DNA of 5,142 nucleotides from Gemmatimonadota bacterium (GCA_019348265.1 JAHWJV010000275.1:1-5142); one strand, 5' to 3'. Counted from the first letter of the stretch, positions 1 to 5,142 are shown. The notes: generated by a model not told the origin, from the letters alone. Program-made: numbers and translations.

Positions 1-2
1 TG

Positions 3-86
3 GCGGTGCGAAAGGGCGGGGTAGGACATCTACTAGCCCGTCGCGATCGAGCACTTTCGCAGGCGTTCGAGCAGCGCGAGTTATAG
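3..86 (+). CDS. Possible C-terminal end of an upstream gene, cut by the window edge
   Basis: Frame 3 is open from the left edge to a TAG at 84-86. It gives a 27-residue tail ending LARRDRALSQAFEQREL, which has the charged, amphipathic-helix look of a real protein C-terminus. A hairpin begins on the last bases of the stop codon, as at the end of a transcription unit. Against this, the piece is short, its third-position GC bias is weak, and frame 2 is also open to a TAG at 152. No family can be named. This is a tentative partial call. Confidence 0.25.
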   Translation, partial: AVRKGGVGHLLARRDRALSQAFEQREL

Positions 87-102
87 CAGGACGTCTCCTG
101 CT
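85..102 (+). terminator. Hairpin after the possible upstream gene end
   Basis: AGCAGGA (85-91) and TCCTGCT (96-102) form a perfect 7-bp stem with a CGTC loop. It starts on the TAG stop of the putative upstream reading frame. No U-tract follows on either strand, so it is at best a weak or factor-assisted terminator, or a 3'-end stabilising hairpin. Confidence 0.3.
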
Positions 103-270
103 CAACGCGCCCGTTGTCCTCGCCCTGCGGGAATGCGCCGAGCCCGGTATGTAGCGCGCGCCAACCACGAACCCTATTGTGCCGATCAACCCCCAGCGTA
201 ACCATGACGAGTCACCGGAACAGGTTGCTTTGGTAGTGCCTACTCCATGGGTTCTCCGTAACTGACGGCG

Positions 271-3200
271 ATGACCTCCTTTGCACACGGCCTCTACGAG
301 TTGCTCGTCACCGAAGGCGTCGCCGCCAAGCTGTCGACACTCTCTGCCGGTCGGCGCCCGCAGACGGAAACACTCCGCACTGCTGAGGCCGCGGATCGGA
401 TCGCGTGGCACATAGCTTCGGTAGTGGAGCGGGCGATCGAGATGCTGCCGGACTCGCAACGCGCCACCGTCGGGATCGAGCTAGCGCGGGCGCTGGTGGA
501 CCGGATCGTGGAGGGGACCGACGTTACCGAGCTGGCGGACCAGCGACCGCGCCAACCAGCAGACGTGCTCCGGGCGGTTCACCGGCTCCGTCCGGACGGC
601 ATTGCCTCCGTCGTCGAGTCGCCGCTGATCCCGCTTCTGGATTCGGCCCTTCTGACGAACTCGCCAGGTGAGCCGAACGTAGGGCGGCAGGTCGCAGCGG
701 AGATCGCGTCGGCGGACCGGATCGACCTGATCATGGCGTTCATCCGGCGTTCGGGAATCCGGCCATTGCGCGAGAAGCTGCGGCAGCACGTCGAGGCTGG
801 TGGGCTGCTGCGCGTCCTGACAACCACGTACACAGCTTCCACGGAGGCGGCGGCTCTGGACTGGTTGGAGGAGCTGGGGGCGCAGGTCCGGGTATCGTAC
901 GACACAACCAGCACGCGGCTCCACGCAAAGGCTTGGCTCTTCCACCGGGAGTCCGGCTTCTCCACAGCCTATGTCGGCTCGTCCAATCTCACCCACTGGG
1001 CCCAGGCAACCGGGCTCGAGTGGAACGTCCGCATCTCCGCCGCCCGCAATCGCTCCATCGTTGAGAAAGTGGCGGCGGTGTTCGAGAGCTATTGGGAGGA
1101 GGCCGATTTCGAGCCGTACGATCGGGCGCGGTTCGACGGCGCTGTCCACCAGAATCCGGCGGAGGCCGAGCGGCTCGCCTTGAGCCCCACCGAGATCCAC
1201 CTGGATCCCTTTCAGGAGCGGCTGCTTGAGGAGATTGAGCTGTCCCGGGAGCGGGGGCATCACCGTAACCTACTCGTGGCCGCTACCGGGACGGGGAAGA
1301 CTGTGATGGCCGCGATCGATTACCAGCGGTTACACAAGCGGCTGCCCCGGGCCCGGCTGCTCTTCGTCGCACACCGCGAGGAAATCCTGCACCAGAGTCG
1401 GAACACGTTTGCCCACGCGCTCCGCGATGCGTCGTTCGGCGAGCTGTGGGTAGGTGGCCGGCGGCCGCAGGAGTTCAACCACGTCTTCGCGTCCATCCAA
1501 TCGCTCAACGCGGGCGGTGTCGATACCATTCCGCCCGACCACTTCGACTTGGTGATCGTGGACGAGTTTCACCACGCTGCCGCCGCCTCCTACCGGGTGC
1601 TCCTCGAGCGCCTAGAGCCTGTAGAGCTGCTCGGCCTCACAGCCACACCGGAGCGCAGCGATGGCCTGCCCGTGCTGCACTGGTTCGGCGACCGCATCGC
1701 CGGGGAGCTCCGGCTTTGGGACGCCATCGAACAGCATCGCCTCACACCCTTCGCCTACTACGGCATTGCGGACGCACTCGACCTCCGGGAGATCCCTTGG
1801 CGGCGCGGCAGGGGATACGACGAAAAGGTGCTCACGAACGTTATCACCGCGACCGACGTATGGGCGCGCTACGTCCTCAAGCAATTTGCAGATCACTTCG
1901 GAAATCCGCCGGAAGTGCGCGCCCTCGGCTTTTGCGTTGGAGTGGACCACGCCCGCTATATGGCTCGCGTCTTCAACGACCACGGAGTCCCGGCCGTCGC
2001 AATCACGAGCGAGGCCACGGACGATGAGCGAACGCGGGCGCTGAGGGACCTGGAGCGGGGCGACGTTCGCGTCGTCTTCTCCGTGGACCTTTTCAACGAG
2101 GGTGTAGATGTGCCGCGCGTGGACGCGCTCCTGCTGCTCCGCCCCACCGAGAGCCCGCTCCTCTTTCTTCAGCAGCTGGGCCGAGGACTCCGAAGAGCCG
2201 AGGGCAAGGCCGTCTGCACGGTCCTCGATTTCGTCGGCAACCACCGCGCAGAATTCCGCTACGATCGTCGGTTCCGCGCCCTGCTCGGTGGAACCCGTAC
2301 CGACGTGATGCGGCAGATTGAACAAGGTTTCCCATTCCTACCTGCCGGCTGCCACATCGAGCTGGACCGGGTTGCGTCGGAACGCGTCTTGTCCAGCATC
2401 CGGAACGCGCTCCCACGGAACATGGCTAAGCGGGCCGAGGAGTTGGCCGATTTGACTGCTCAGCGGGGCGATGTGACCTTGAGACAGTTCCTTGACGCCT
2501 CTGGCCTCGAGCTCGACGACGTCTACGCTGGCACTTACGCCTGGGCCGACCTTCGCGAGCGGGCCGGGCTCCTAACCGCAGAGGCTGGACCGCACGAGCG
2601 TATTCTCCGCCGAGCGTGTGGCAGGCTGCTGCACGTCGATGATCCCGAGCGGCTCGGAGTGTGGCGTCGCTGGCTCGCGTGCGAGACCCCGCCCGAGGTG
2701 GGCGCCTCCGAGCTCGAGGATCGCTTGCTCCGTATGCTCGTTGGCCAACTCCTAGATCAGGTCCCCGGCCAGGGCATGAGCCTCGGCGACGGTGCGACCG
2801 TACTTTGGGCGCACCCGCAGATCCGTAGGGAGCTGGACGAGCTGTTCGAGGTGTTGGAGGACCGGGTGTCGCACCTCACACCGCACCTCGAGCTACTGCC
2901 CGACGTGCCTCTCCACGTCCACGCCCGCTATACCCGCATCGAGATGCTCGCCGCTTGCGGAAAGGGTGAGGGGGCGAAGGTAATGCCGTGGCAGAGCGGG
3001 GTGCTGTTCGTGGAGGAACTGCCTGCAGATCTGCTCGCATTTACGCTTGATAAGACCGGCGGTGCTTTCTCCCCCACTACCCGATACCGCGACTACGCTG
3101 TCAGCCGCGAGCTGATCCATTGGGAGAGCCAGTCGGTTACCCGGGCGGACAGTGATACGGGCCGGCGGTATCAGGATCACAACACACGCGGGAGCCACGT

Positions 3201-3363
3201 CTTCTTGTTCGCCCGGCTTGATACCAACGAGCGAGCGTTTCACTTCCTGGGACCGGCAACGTACGTCCGACATGAGTCAGAGCAGCCGATGGCAATTACT
3301 TGGAGACTGCACCACCGCCTGCCGGGGGACCTCTATCAATCGTTTGCGGCGGCGGTGGCGTGA
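271..3363 (+). CDS. PLD-like nuclease / superfamily II helicase fusion with DUF3427-type C-terminus
   Basis: This is a 1030-residue multidomain protein expected to act on DNA or RNA in the cytoplasm. Residues 1-130 are an unassigned family N-terminus (GLYELLVTEG). Residues about 135-280 form a phospholipase-D-like nuclease domain with H218, K220 and the GSSN motif (236-239). H225 replaces the Asp of a full HKD motif. The helicase core follows: Q315 (Q-motif-like), Walker A TGTGKT (339-344), motif Ia FVAHRE (365-370), DEFH box (431-434), TAT (457-459), motif V around 605-616, and motif VI QQLGRGLRR with R638, R641 and R642. Residues about 690-1030 resemble DUF3427 (HWESQS 950-955, TGRRYQDH 963-970, PMAITWRL 1006-1013). 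All helicase motifs are intact and there is no frameshift. The start is set by an in-frame TAA at 259 and by the family-like N-terminus. No strong Shine-Dalgarno or clear promoter is visible. The gene converges on the Nudix operon. A defence or repair role is inference. Confidence 0.93.
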   Translation: MTSFAHGLYELLVTEGVAAKLSTLSAGRRPQTETLRTAEAADRIAWHIASVVERAIEMLPDSQRATVGIELARALVDRIVEGTDVTELADQRPRQPADVLRAVHRLRPDGIASVVESPLIPLLDSALLTNSPGEPNVGRQVAAEIASADRIDLIMAFIRRSGIRPLREKLRQHVEAGGLLRVLTTTYTASTEAAALDWLEELGAQVRVSYDTTSTRLHAKAWLFHRESGFSTAYVGSSNLTHWAQATGLEWNVRISAARNRSIVEKVAAVFESYWEEADFEPYDRARFDGAVHQNPAEAERLALSPTEIHLDPFQERLLEEIELSRERGHHRNLLVAATGTGKTVMAAIDYQRLHKRLPRARLLFVAHREEILHQSRNTFAHALRDASFGELWVGGRRPQEFNHVFASIQSLNAGGVDTIPPDHFDLVIVDEFHHAAAASYRVLLERLEPVELLGLTATPERSDGLPVLHWFGDRIAGELRLWDAIEQHRLTPFAYYGIADALDLREIPWRRGRGYDEKVLTNVITATDVWARYVLKQFADHFGNPPEVRALGFCVGVDHARYMARVFNDHGVPAVAITSEATDDERTRALRDLERGDVRVVFSVDLFNEGVDVPRVDALLLLRPTESPLLFLQQLGRGLRRAEGKAVCTVLDFVGNHRAEFRYDRRFRALLGGTRTDVMRQIEQGFPFLPAGCHIELDRVASERVLSSIRNALPRNMAKRAEELADLTAQRGDVTLRQFLDASGLELDDVYAGTYAWADLRERAGLLTAEAGPHERILRRACGRLLHVDDPERLGVWRRWLACETPPEVGASELEDRLLRMLVGQLLDQVPGQGMSLGDGATVLWAHPQIRRELDELFEVLEDRVSHLTPHLELLPDVPLHVHARYTRIEMLAACGKGEGAKVMPWQSGVLFVEELPADLLAFTLDKTGGAFSPTTRYRDYAVSRELIHWESQSVTRADSDTGRRYQDHNTRGSHVFLFARLDTNERAFHFLGPATYVRHESEQPMAITWRLHHRLPGDLYQSFAAAVA

Positions 3364-3380
3364 ACCCGGTTCGACTGGGT
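3364..3380 (+). terminator. Hairpin in the 45-bp gap between convergent genes
   Basis: ACCCGGT (3364-3370) pairs with ACTGGGT (3374-3380) around a TCG loop, giving 7 bp with one G-U wobble in the plus-strand RNA. It starts immediately after the helicase stop codon. In the minus-strand RNA the wobble becomes an A-C mismatch, so it is better formed for the helicase transcript. There is no U-run. This is a plausible but unproven 3'-end structure separating two convergent transcripts. Confidence 0.35.
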
Positions 3381-3408
3381 ACGTGCGTCGTCCTCTAGTT
3401 CCACGGCT

Positions 3409-3804
3409 TCACTCCCCCGAGGTGCGGCGGCCATTCAGGCGATGAAGCAGGTAGTGCCGGTCGCTGGGAGCGAGCGGAAGCTCTAGTAGCTCGTCTTCGC
3501 GGAACCAGTCAAGGGCGGCATGCTCAAGGCATTGGGGTTGTCCTACGATGCTGACGGGTAGGAACTCAATCAGGAAGTGTGACCCGGGATCAGCAACGGA
3601 AAATCGGACCGGGCCCACCTCAGTCACATCGACCCCGAGCTCTTCAGAAAGCTCACGCTGCACCGCCTCAAAGTCGCTCTCGCCATTCTCCACTTTGCCG
3701 CCGGGAAACTCCCACAGCCCTCCGTGGCGCTTATGCGCCGGGCGCTCGCAGACAAGGATCTTTCCTTCGCGTTCGATAACGGAGGCTACGACACGAACCG
3801 TCAT
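3409..3804 (-). CDS. MutT-like Nudix hydrolase (nucleoside triphosphate pyrophosphohydrolase)
   Basis: This 131-residue cytoplasmic enzyme has the usual MutT-family length. It is expected to hydrolyse a (deoxy)nucleoside triphosphate to the monophosphate plus pyrophosphate, possibly an oxidised nucleotide. The Nudix box GX5EX7REUXEEXGU is perfect at residues 36-58 (G36, E42, R50, E51, E54, E55, G57), preceded by the MutT-typical WEFPGG (31-36). The strand pattern (VVASVIEREGKILVCER) fits the fold. Its ATG at 3804 overlaps the brnA TGA at 3803-3801 as ATGA. No good Shine-Dalgarno is placed for it, so it is probably translated by coupling from brnA. The gene ends 45 bp from the convergent helicase gene. 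The exact substrate cannot be read from sequence. Calling it the housekeeping mutT is not justified in this setting. Confidence 0.93.
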   Translation of the reverse strand: MTVRVVASVIEREGKILVCERPAHKRHGGLWEFPGGKVENGESDFEAVQRELSEELGVDVTEVGPVRFSVADPGSHFLIEFLPVSIVGQPQCLEHAALDWFREDELLELPLAPSDRHYLLHRLNGRRTSGE

Positions 3805-4139
3805 CTCGCTCGCTGTTCCCTGATGGAGAGGGCACCGCTCTGGGTCCTCACATACGCCCTGAGGACCGCATTCATGCGTGACTGATAACCTGGTCCCAGT
3901 TCTTTGAAAAAGTCGAGCACCTCCGGATCTACTCGGAGGGAGATCGGCACTTTCGTCGCGGCCCCAGGCATCACAAGCTCCGCGGCCCGCAGGACGTCAT
4001 CAGAGATCGCCGGAGCGTCCGGATCGGACGCGGCATTTGCGTCGATCTGGTACTCGGGCATCGCGTCTACGCGTTCCCAGTCCGTGCGTCCCTCACGCTT
4101 ATCCGCCAGGGTGCGCCTTACGATACGCTTCGCGCTCAT
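3801..4139 (-). CDS. brnA: BrnA-family antitoxin (ribbon-helix-helix)
   Basis: This 112-residue protein matches the BrnA antitoxin pattern. The N-terminus MSAKRIVR and a TDWxRVDAM segment (19-27) probably bind the toxin. An acidic linker follows, then a C-terminal ribbon-helix-helix DNA-binding region at about 63-98 (KVPISLRVDPEVLDFF, GPGYQSRMNAVLRAY). The family neutralises BrnT and represses its own promoter. I chose the ATG at 4139 over the in-frame ATG at 4181 because it has a GGAGG 10 bases upstream and matches the family start. The longer form would add 14 residues of no recognised kind. It overlaps brnT by 41 bp and the Nudix gene by 4 bp. Confidence 0.92.
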   Translation of the reverse strand: MSAKRIVRRTLADKREGRTDWERVDAMPEYQIDANAASDPDAPAISDDVLRAAELVMPGAATKVPISLRVDPEVLDFFKELGPGYQSRMNAVLRAYVRTQSGALSIREQRAR

Positions 4140-4374
4140 TGGCCCGAGCCCTCCGTGCTGAGATGATGCGGTATCGTTCACCGCGAACCGTGTAGAAGAC
4201 TGCGATCTCCCTGCCGTTCACAACGCCGATCGCCCCCCACCGCACTTCGCCGTCTCGATCCGGTCCAACGACGACGATCGAGTCCGCGAAAATCCGGATG
4301 GCATCGTTGAAGTCGATCCCGTGCTTGGCGATGTTCGCCTCGTTCTTCGCCGGGAACCACTCGAACTCGATCAC
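4099..4374 (-). CDS. brnT: BrnT-family toxin (RelE-like ribonuclease)
   Basis: This 91-residue protein is of BrnT length and pattern: IEFEWFPAK (2-10), KHGIDF (17-22) and the C-terminal RIISARRARANEREAY (69-84). Family members have a RelE-like fold and inhibit growth by cleaving RNA until bound by BrnA. F7 stands where many relatives have Asp (EWD). The start is placed at GTG 4374 because homology begins exactly there. The in-frame ATG at 4425 would add 17 residues encoded across the promoter and operator. No Shine-Dalgarno precedes the GTG. The -10 lies 6 bp upstream, so the mRNA may be leaderless. It is the first gene of a three-gene operon with brnA and the Nudix gene, and appears intact. 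Confidence 0.92.
   Translation of the reverse strand: MIEFEWFPAKNEANIAKHGIDFNDAIRIFADSIVVVGPDRDGEVRWGAIGVVNGREIAVFYTVRGERYRIISARRARANEREAYRKAHPGG
4150..4154 (-). promoter_or_regulatory. Shine-Dalgarno of brnA
   Basis: The minus strand reads GGAGG at 4154-4150, ten bases before the ATG at 4139 and inside the brnT coding region. It decides the start of brnA in favour of 4139 over the upstream ATG at 4181. Confidence 0.6.
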
Positions 4375-4380
4375 CGGTTG

Positions 4381-4410
4381 AATATACGCTTGTATATACA
4401 CCAACGTAAA
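4381..4410 (-). promoter_or_regulatory. Promoter of the brnT-brnA-Nudix operon
   Basis: The minus strand shows TTTACG (4410-4405) as a -35-like element, an 18-bp spacer, and TATATT (4386-4381) as the -10. The predicted start, about 7 bases downstream, falls on the GTG start codon of brnT at 4374. This AT-rich patch stands out in GC-rich surroundings. Position and family context make it the likely only promoter for all three genes. Confidence 0.6.
4382..4400. promoter_or_regulatory. Inverted-repeat operator, likely BrnA autoregulation site
   Basis: ATATAC (4382-4387) and GTATAT (4392-4397) form an inverted repeat with a GCTT centre. The overlapping TGTATATACA (4391-4400) is itself a perfect 10-bp palindrome. 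The repeats cover the -10 and part of the spacer, where bound ribbon-helix-helix antitoxin would block polymerase. Autoregulation is known for brnTA. The assignment of this particular site is inference. Confidence 0.55.
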
Positions 4411-4516
4411 GAGTGATGGCACCATTCGAAATGGCAACCCTGAGGCAAGCGACCACTCGCAGACGCCATTCAGGCTCAACTGCTCACTCCGTATAACGAC
4501 AGGATGAGGGAGCGCG

Positions 4517-4549
4517 AAAACCCCCGCCGTCTCGATGACGCCGGGGGTT
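4517..4549 (-). terminator. Rho-independent terminator downstream of the tRNA-Asn fragment
   Basis: AACCCCCG (4519-4526) pairs with CGGGGGTT (4542-4549). One C-C mismatch follows, then CGTC (4528-4531) pairs with GACG (4537-4540) around a 5-base loop. On the minus strand the stem runs into TTTT (4520-4517), whereas the plus strand has only TT. It therefore terminates minus-strand transcription, and it starts 13 bases after the tRNA discriminator base. It most likely belonged to the original tRNA-Asn gene. Confidence 0.75.
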
Positions 4550-4562
4550 CATATGAGGCAAG

Positions 4563-4604
4563 CTCCCGCGGTAGGAGGCGAACCTACGACCCTCTGATTA
4601 ACAG
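4563..4604 (-). pseudogene. tRNA-Asn(GTT) 3' fragment, broken at the anticodon loop
   Basis: Read on the minus strand, this is the 3' part of a tRNA. The anticodon loop CTGTTAA (4604-4598) carries anticodon GTT. Then come the 3' anticodon stem TCAGA (4597-4593), variable loop GGGTC, T stem GTAGG/CCTAC with loop TTCGCCT (4582-4576), acceptor strand CGCGGGA (4570-4564) and discriminator G (4563). No CCA is encoded (CTT follows). Upstream of the loop the expected TCTGA is absent, and no D arm or 5' acceptor strand appears. The nearly invariant A58 is C, so the piece has decayed. This is the usual form of a 3' tRNA end displaced by a tyrosine-recombinase integrative element, so the break near 4605 is a probable att scar. 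Confidence 0.8.
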
Positions 4605-4614
4605 GACTGTATTA

Positions 4615-4630
4615 ACCGCCCGGTGGCGGT
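4615..4630. repeat. Perfect inverted repeat beside the tRNA break
   Basis: ACCGCC (4615-4620) and GGCGGT (4625-4630) are perfect inverted copies around CGGT, ten bases beyond the point where tRNA homology ends. It may be part of a recombination site or simply a small hairpin. Confidence 0.4.
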
Positions 4631-4666
4631 GATAAGTGCCGGAAACACAACCACTCACGGACTGAC

Positions 4667-4692
4667 GCGATGCCCCGCGATGGCCGGCGATG
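4667..4692. repeat. Three GCGATG repeats with 10-bp period
   Basis: GCGATG occurs at 4667-4672, 4677-4682 and 4687-4692, each copy one helical turn from the next, with unrelated CCCC and GCCG between them. Such phasing puts all copies on one face of the helix, as in iterated protein-binding sites. In GC-rich DNA a chance cluster cannot be excluded. Confidence 0.4.
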
Positions 4693-4699
4693 ACCAGTT

Positions 4700-4720
4700 C
4701 TGGCACCACAGCTGGCACCA
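4700..4720. repeat. Two CTGGCACCA direct repeats with 12-bp period
   Basis: CTGGCACCA is at 4700-4708 and again at 4712-4720, separated by CAG, eight bases after the GCGATG cluster. Exact 9-bp copies this close suggest a repeated binding site, such as an integrase arm site. The function is inferred only from the neighbourhood. Confidence 0.4.
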
Positions 4721-4893
4721 CTCCACCCACTCGTTTGTCGAATCGCCGACGCCCGCAACCCGCACGCAATCCCGCGGACGCACATCGATCGCACTCTCGA
4801 GCCGGTGCACCGGGCTGGGACGCGGCATGGTGAAGGCGGGTGAAACGCGGCACCGGGAGGCGCAGCCCGGGGCGGTGACCTGTCCCCGCTCTG

Positions 4894-4958
4894 GCATTTG
4901 CAATGCACCTGAACCCCATGCCGGGGTCTTGGCGGCCACCGTGCAACATTCTGTTGCA
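4894..4958. repeat. Run of three small perfect hairpins
   Basis: Three perfect inverted repeats lie in series: GCATT/AATGC (4894-4906, 3-base centre), ACCCC/GGGGT (4913-4927, 5-base centre) and TGCAACA/TGTTGCA (4942-4958, TTC centre). The last is the most notable, as a 7-bp dyad of operator size. None has a U-tract, so they are not terminators. Confidence 0.35.
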
Positions 4959-5025
4959 TCTCCTGCCGTTTCTCCGTCGAGGTGTAGCACCCGGCGCTCG
5001 GTTTGGCGCCTGAAGTCGCATCGAA

Positions 5026-5045
5026 CTCACCGAGTTTCTCACCGA
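5026..5045. repeat. Two CTCACCGA direct repeats with 12-bp period
   Basis: CTCACCGA occurs at 5026-5033 and 5038-5045, with the same 12-bp period as the CTGGCACCA pair but a different sequence. It lies about 40 bp from the point where comM homology ends. The meaning is unknown. Confidence 0.3.
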
Positions 5046-5053
5046 CCTGGACA

Positions 5054-5142
5054 CTAGGGGCGCGATCCTCTTGACTCTGAATTCCATATAATGAGAATGT
5101 TGTGCGCTCCCGCCGCAGCGACCTCCAGCGCCCGCTTCACGT
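5054..5142 (-). pseudogene. comM: Truncated comM/yifB fragment (Mg-chelatase-like AAA+ ATPase)
   Basis: The minus strand from the right edge encodes VKRALEVAAAGAHNILII, preceded by a partial codon ending AC that fits His. This matches the segment just before Walker A in ComM/YifB proteins (GQEHxKRALEVAAAGxHNxLMxGPPGxGKT). At about 5086 homology stops: the GPPGSGKT that should follow is replaced by WNSESRGSRP and a TAG at 5056-5054. The gene body continues beyond the window on the right, but its ATPase part is missing here, so the product would be non-functional. ComM promotes branch migration during natural transformation, and comM is a known integration target (AbaR islands in Acinetobacter). 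The break therefore probably marks an insertion or rearrangement boundary. The fragment is short, so certainty is moderate. Confidence 0.72.

Larger units (their letters stand above)
4606..5053. other. 448-bp stretch without a convincing gene, next to the att-like break
   Basis: Open frames exist on both strands, but their translations are Arg-, Pro-, Ser- and Cys-rich, match no family I recognise and lack a ribosome binding site. They look like spurious open frames in GC-rich DNA. What can be seen instead is a set of short direct repeats and small hairpins, listed separately. The position between a broken tRNA and a truncated comM suggests leftover mobile-element end sequence, for example integrase or excisionase binding sites. 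That reading is inference. Confidence 0.5.

Noticed and set aside
7..61. TGCGAAAG (7-14) and CTTTCGCA (54-61) with an inner GTAG/CTAC hairpin as a structured RNA
   Set aside because: The 8-bp outer stem spans 39 bases and could arise by chance. There is no match to a known RNA class, and it overlaps a possible coding tail.
1..205. Minus-strand frame open from 205 to the left edge
   Set aside because: The translation is Cys/Arg/Ser-rich, with no family pattern and no clear ribosome site.
481..1263. Long antisense open frame (260 residues) within the helicase gene, and similar ones further along
   Set aside because: Expected shadows of a GC-rich coding frame. The sense frame carries all PLD and helicase motifs, and the antisense products look like no family.
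4140..4181. Longer BrnA starting at ATG 4181
   Set aside because: It adds 14 non-family residues and has a poorer ribosome site than GGAGG before 4139.
4375..4425. Longer BrnT starting at ATG 4425
   Set aside because: The 17 extra residues come from the promoter and operator DNA and are not part of the BrnT family, which starts at IEFEW.
4584..5087. 167-residue minus-strand open frame and overlapping open frames on both strands
   Set aside because: Very Arg/Ser/Cys-rich, no recognisable domain or ribosome site, and it runs through the tRNA fragment. A short VVPAVVPELVIAGH stretch recalled integrase C-termini, but no integrase catalytic motif lies upstream in any frame.
5071..5092. TTGACT (5071-5076) and TATAAT (5087-5092) as a plus-strand sigma-70 promoter
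   Set aside because: The spacer is only 10 bp, far short of 16-18, and the TATAAT falls inside the codons of the comM fragment on the other strand.
5091..5142. Plus-strand gene start at ATG 5091 or 5097 running off the right edge
   Set aside because: No Shine-Dalgarno and an Ala/Ser-rich translation with no family look. The same bases read as ComM on the minus strand.
1..5142. CRISPR array, complete insertion sequence or intact tRNA/rRNA gene
   Set aside because: No regularly spaced repeats of CRISPR length, no transposase frame with terminal repeats, and the only tRNA-like sequence lacks its 5' half.

Overview
The window comes from a GC-rich bacterium. Coding regions have strongly G/C-biased third positions, but nothing seen here fixes the phylum. 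It reads as an accessory, defence-island-like stretch that ends on the right in mobile-element scars. From left to right: a possible 3' end of an upstream gene (to about 86), a short leader, then one large plus-strand gene (271-3363). That gene encodes a 1030-residue protein with an N-terminal phospholipase-D-like nuclease domain, a superfamily II helicase core and a C-terminal DUF3427-type region.

Facing it tail to tail, 45 bp away, is a compact minus-strand operon at 4374-3409. Its order of transcription is brnT (RelE-like toxin), brnA (ribbon-helix-helix antitoxin), then a MutT-like Nudix hydrolase. brnT and brnA overlap by 41 bp. brnA and the Nudix gene share an ATGA stop/start overlap, so the Nudix enzyme appears to be the third, translationally coupled member of a toxin-antitoxin operon. 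A promoter with an inverted-repeat operator sits directly at the brnT start. The inferred -10 places the transcript start on the GTG codon, so brnT may be leaderless.

From 4375 to the right edge there is no intact gene. The stretch holds a rho-independent terminator, the 3' part of a tRNA-Asn(GTT) gene cut exactly at the anticodon loop (minus strand), a short inverted repeat beside that break, and several small phased direct repeats and hairpins. At the very end is a fragment of comM/yifB (Mg-chelatase-like ATPase) that loses homology just before its Walker A motif. Together these look like an integration or rearrangement junction.

How the genes might work together (inference): a helicase-nuclease with a nucleotide-sanitising Nudix enzyme suggests nucleic-acid surveillance or repair with a nucleotide-pool arm. 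The toxin-antitoxin pair could act as a stabiliser or an abortive arm. Only the individual families are secure. The functional link is a hypothesis.
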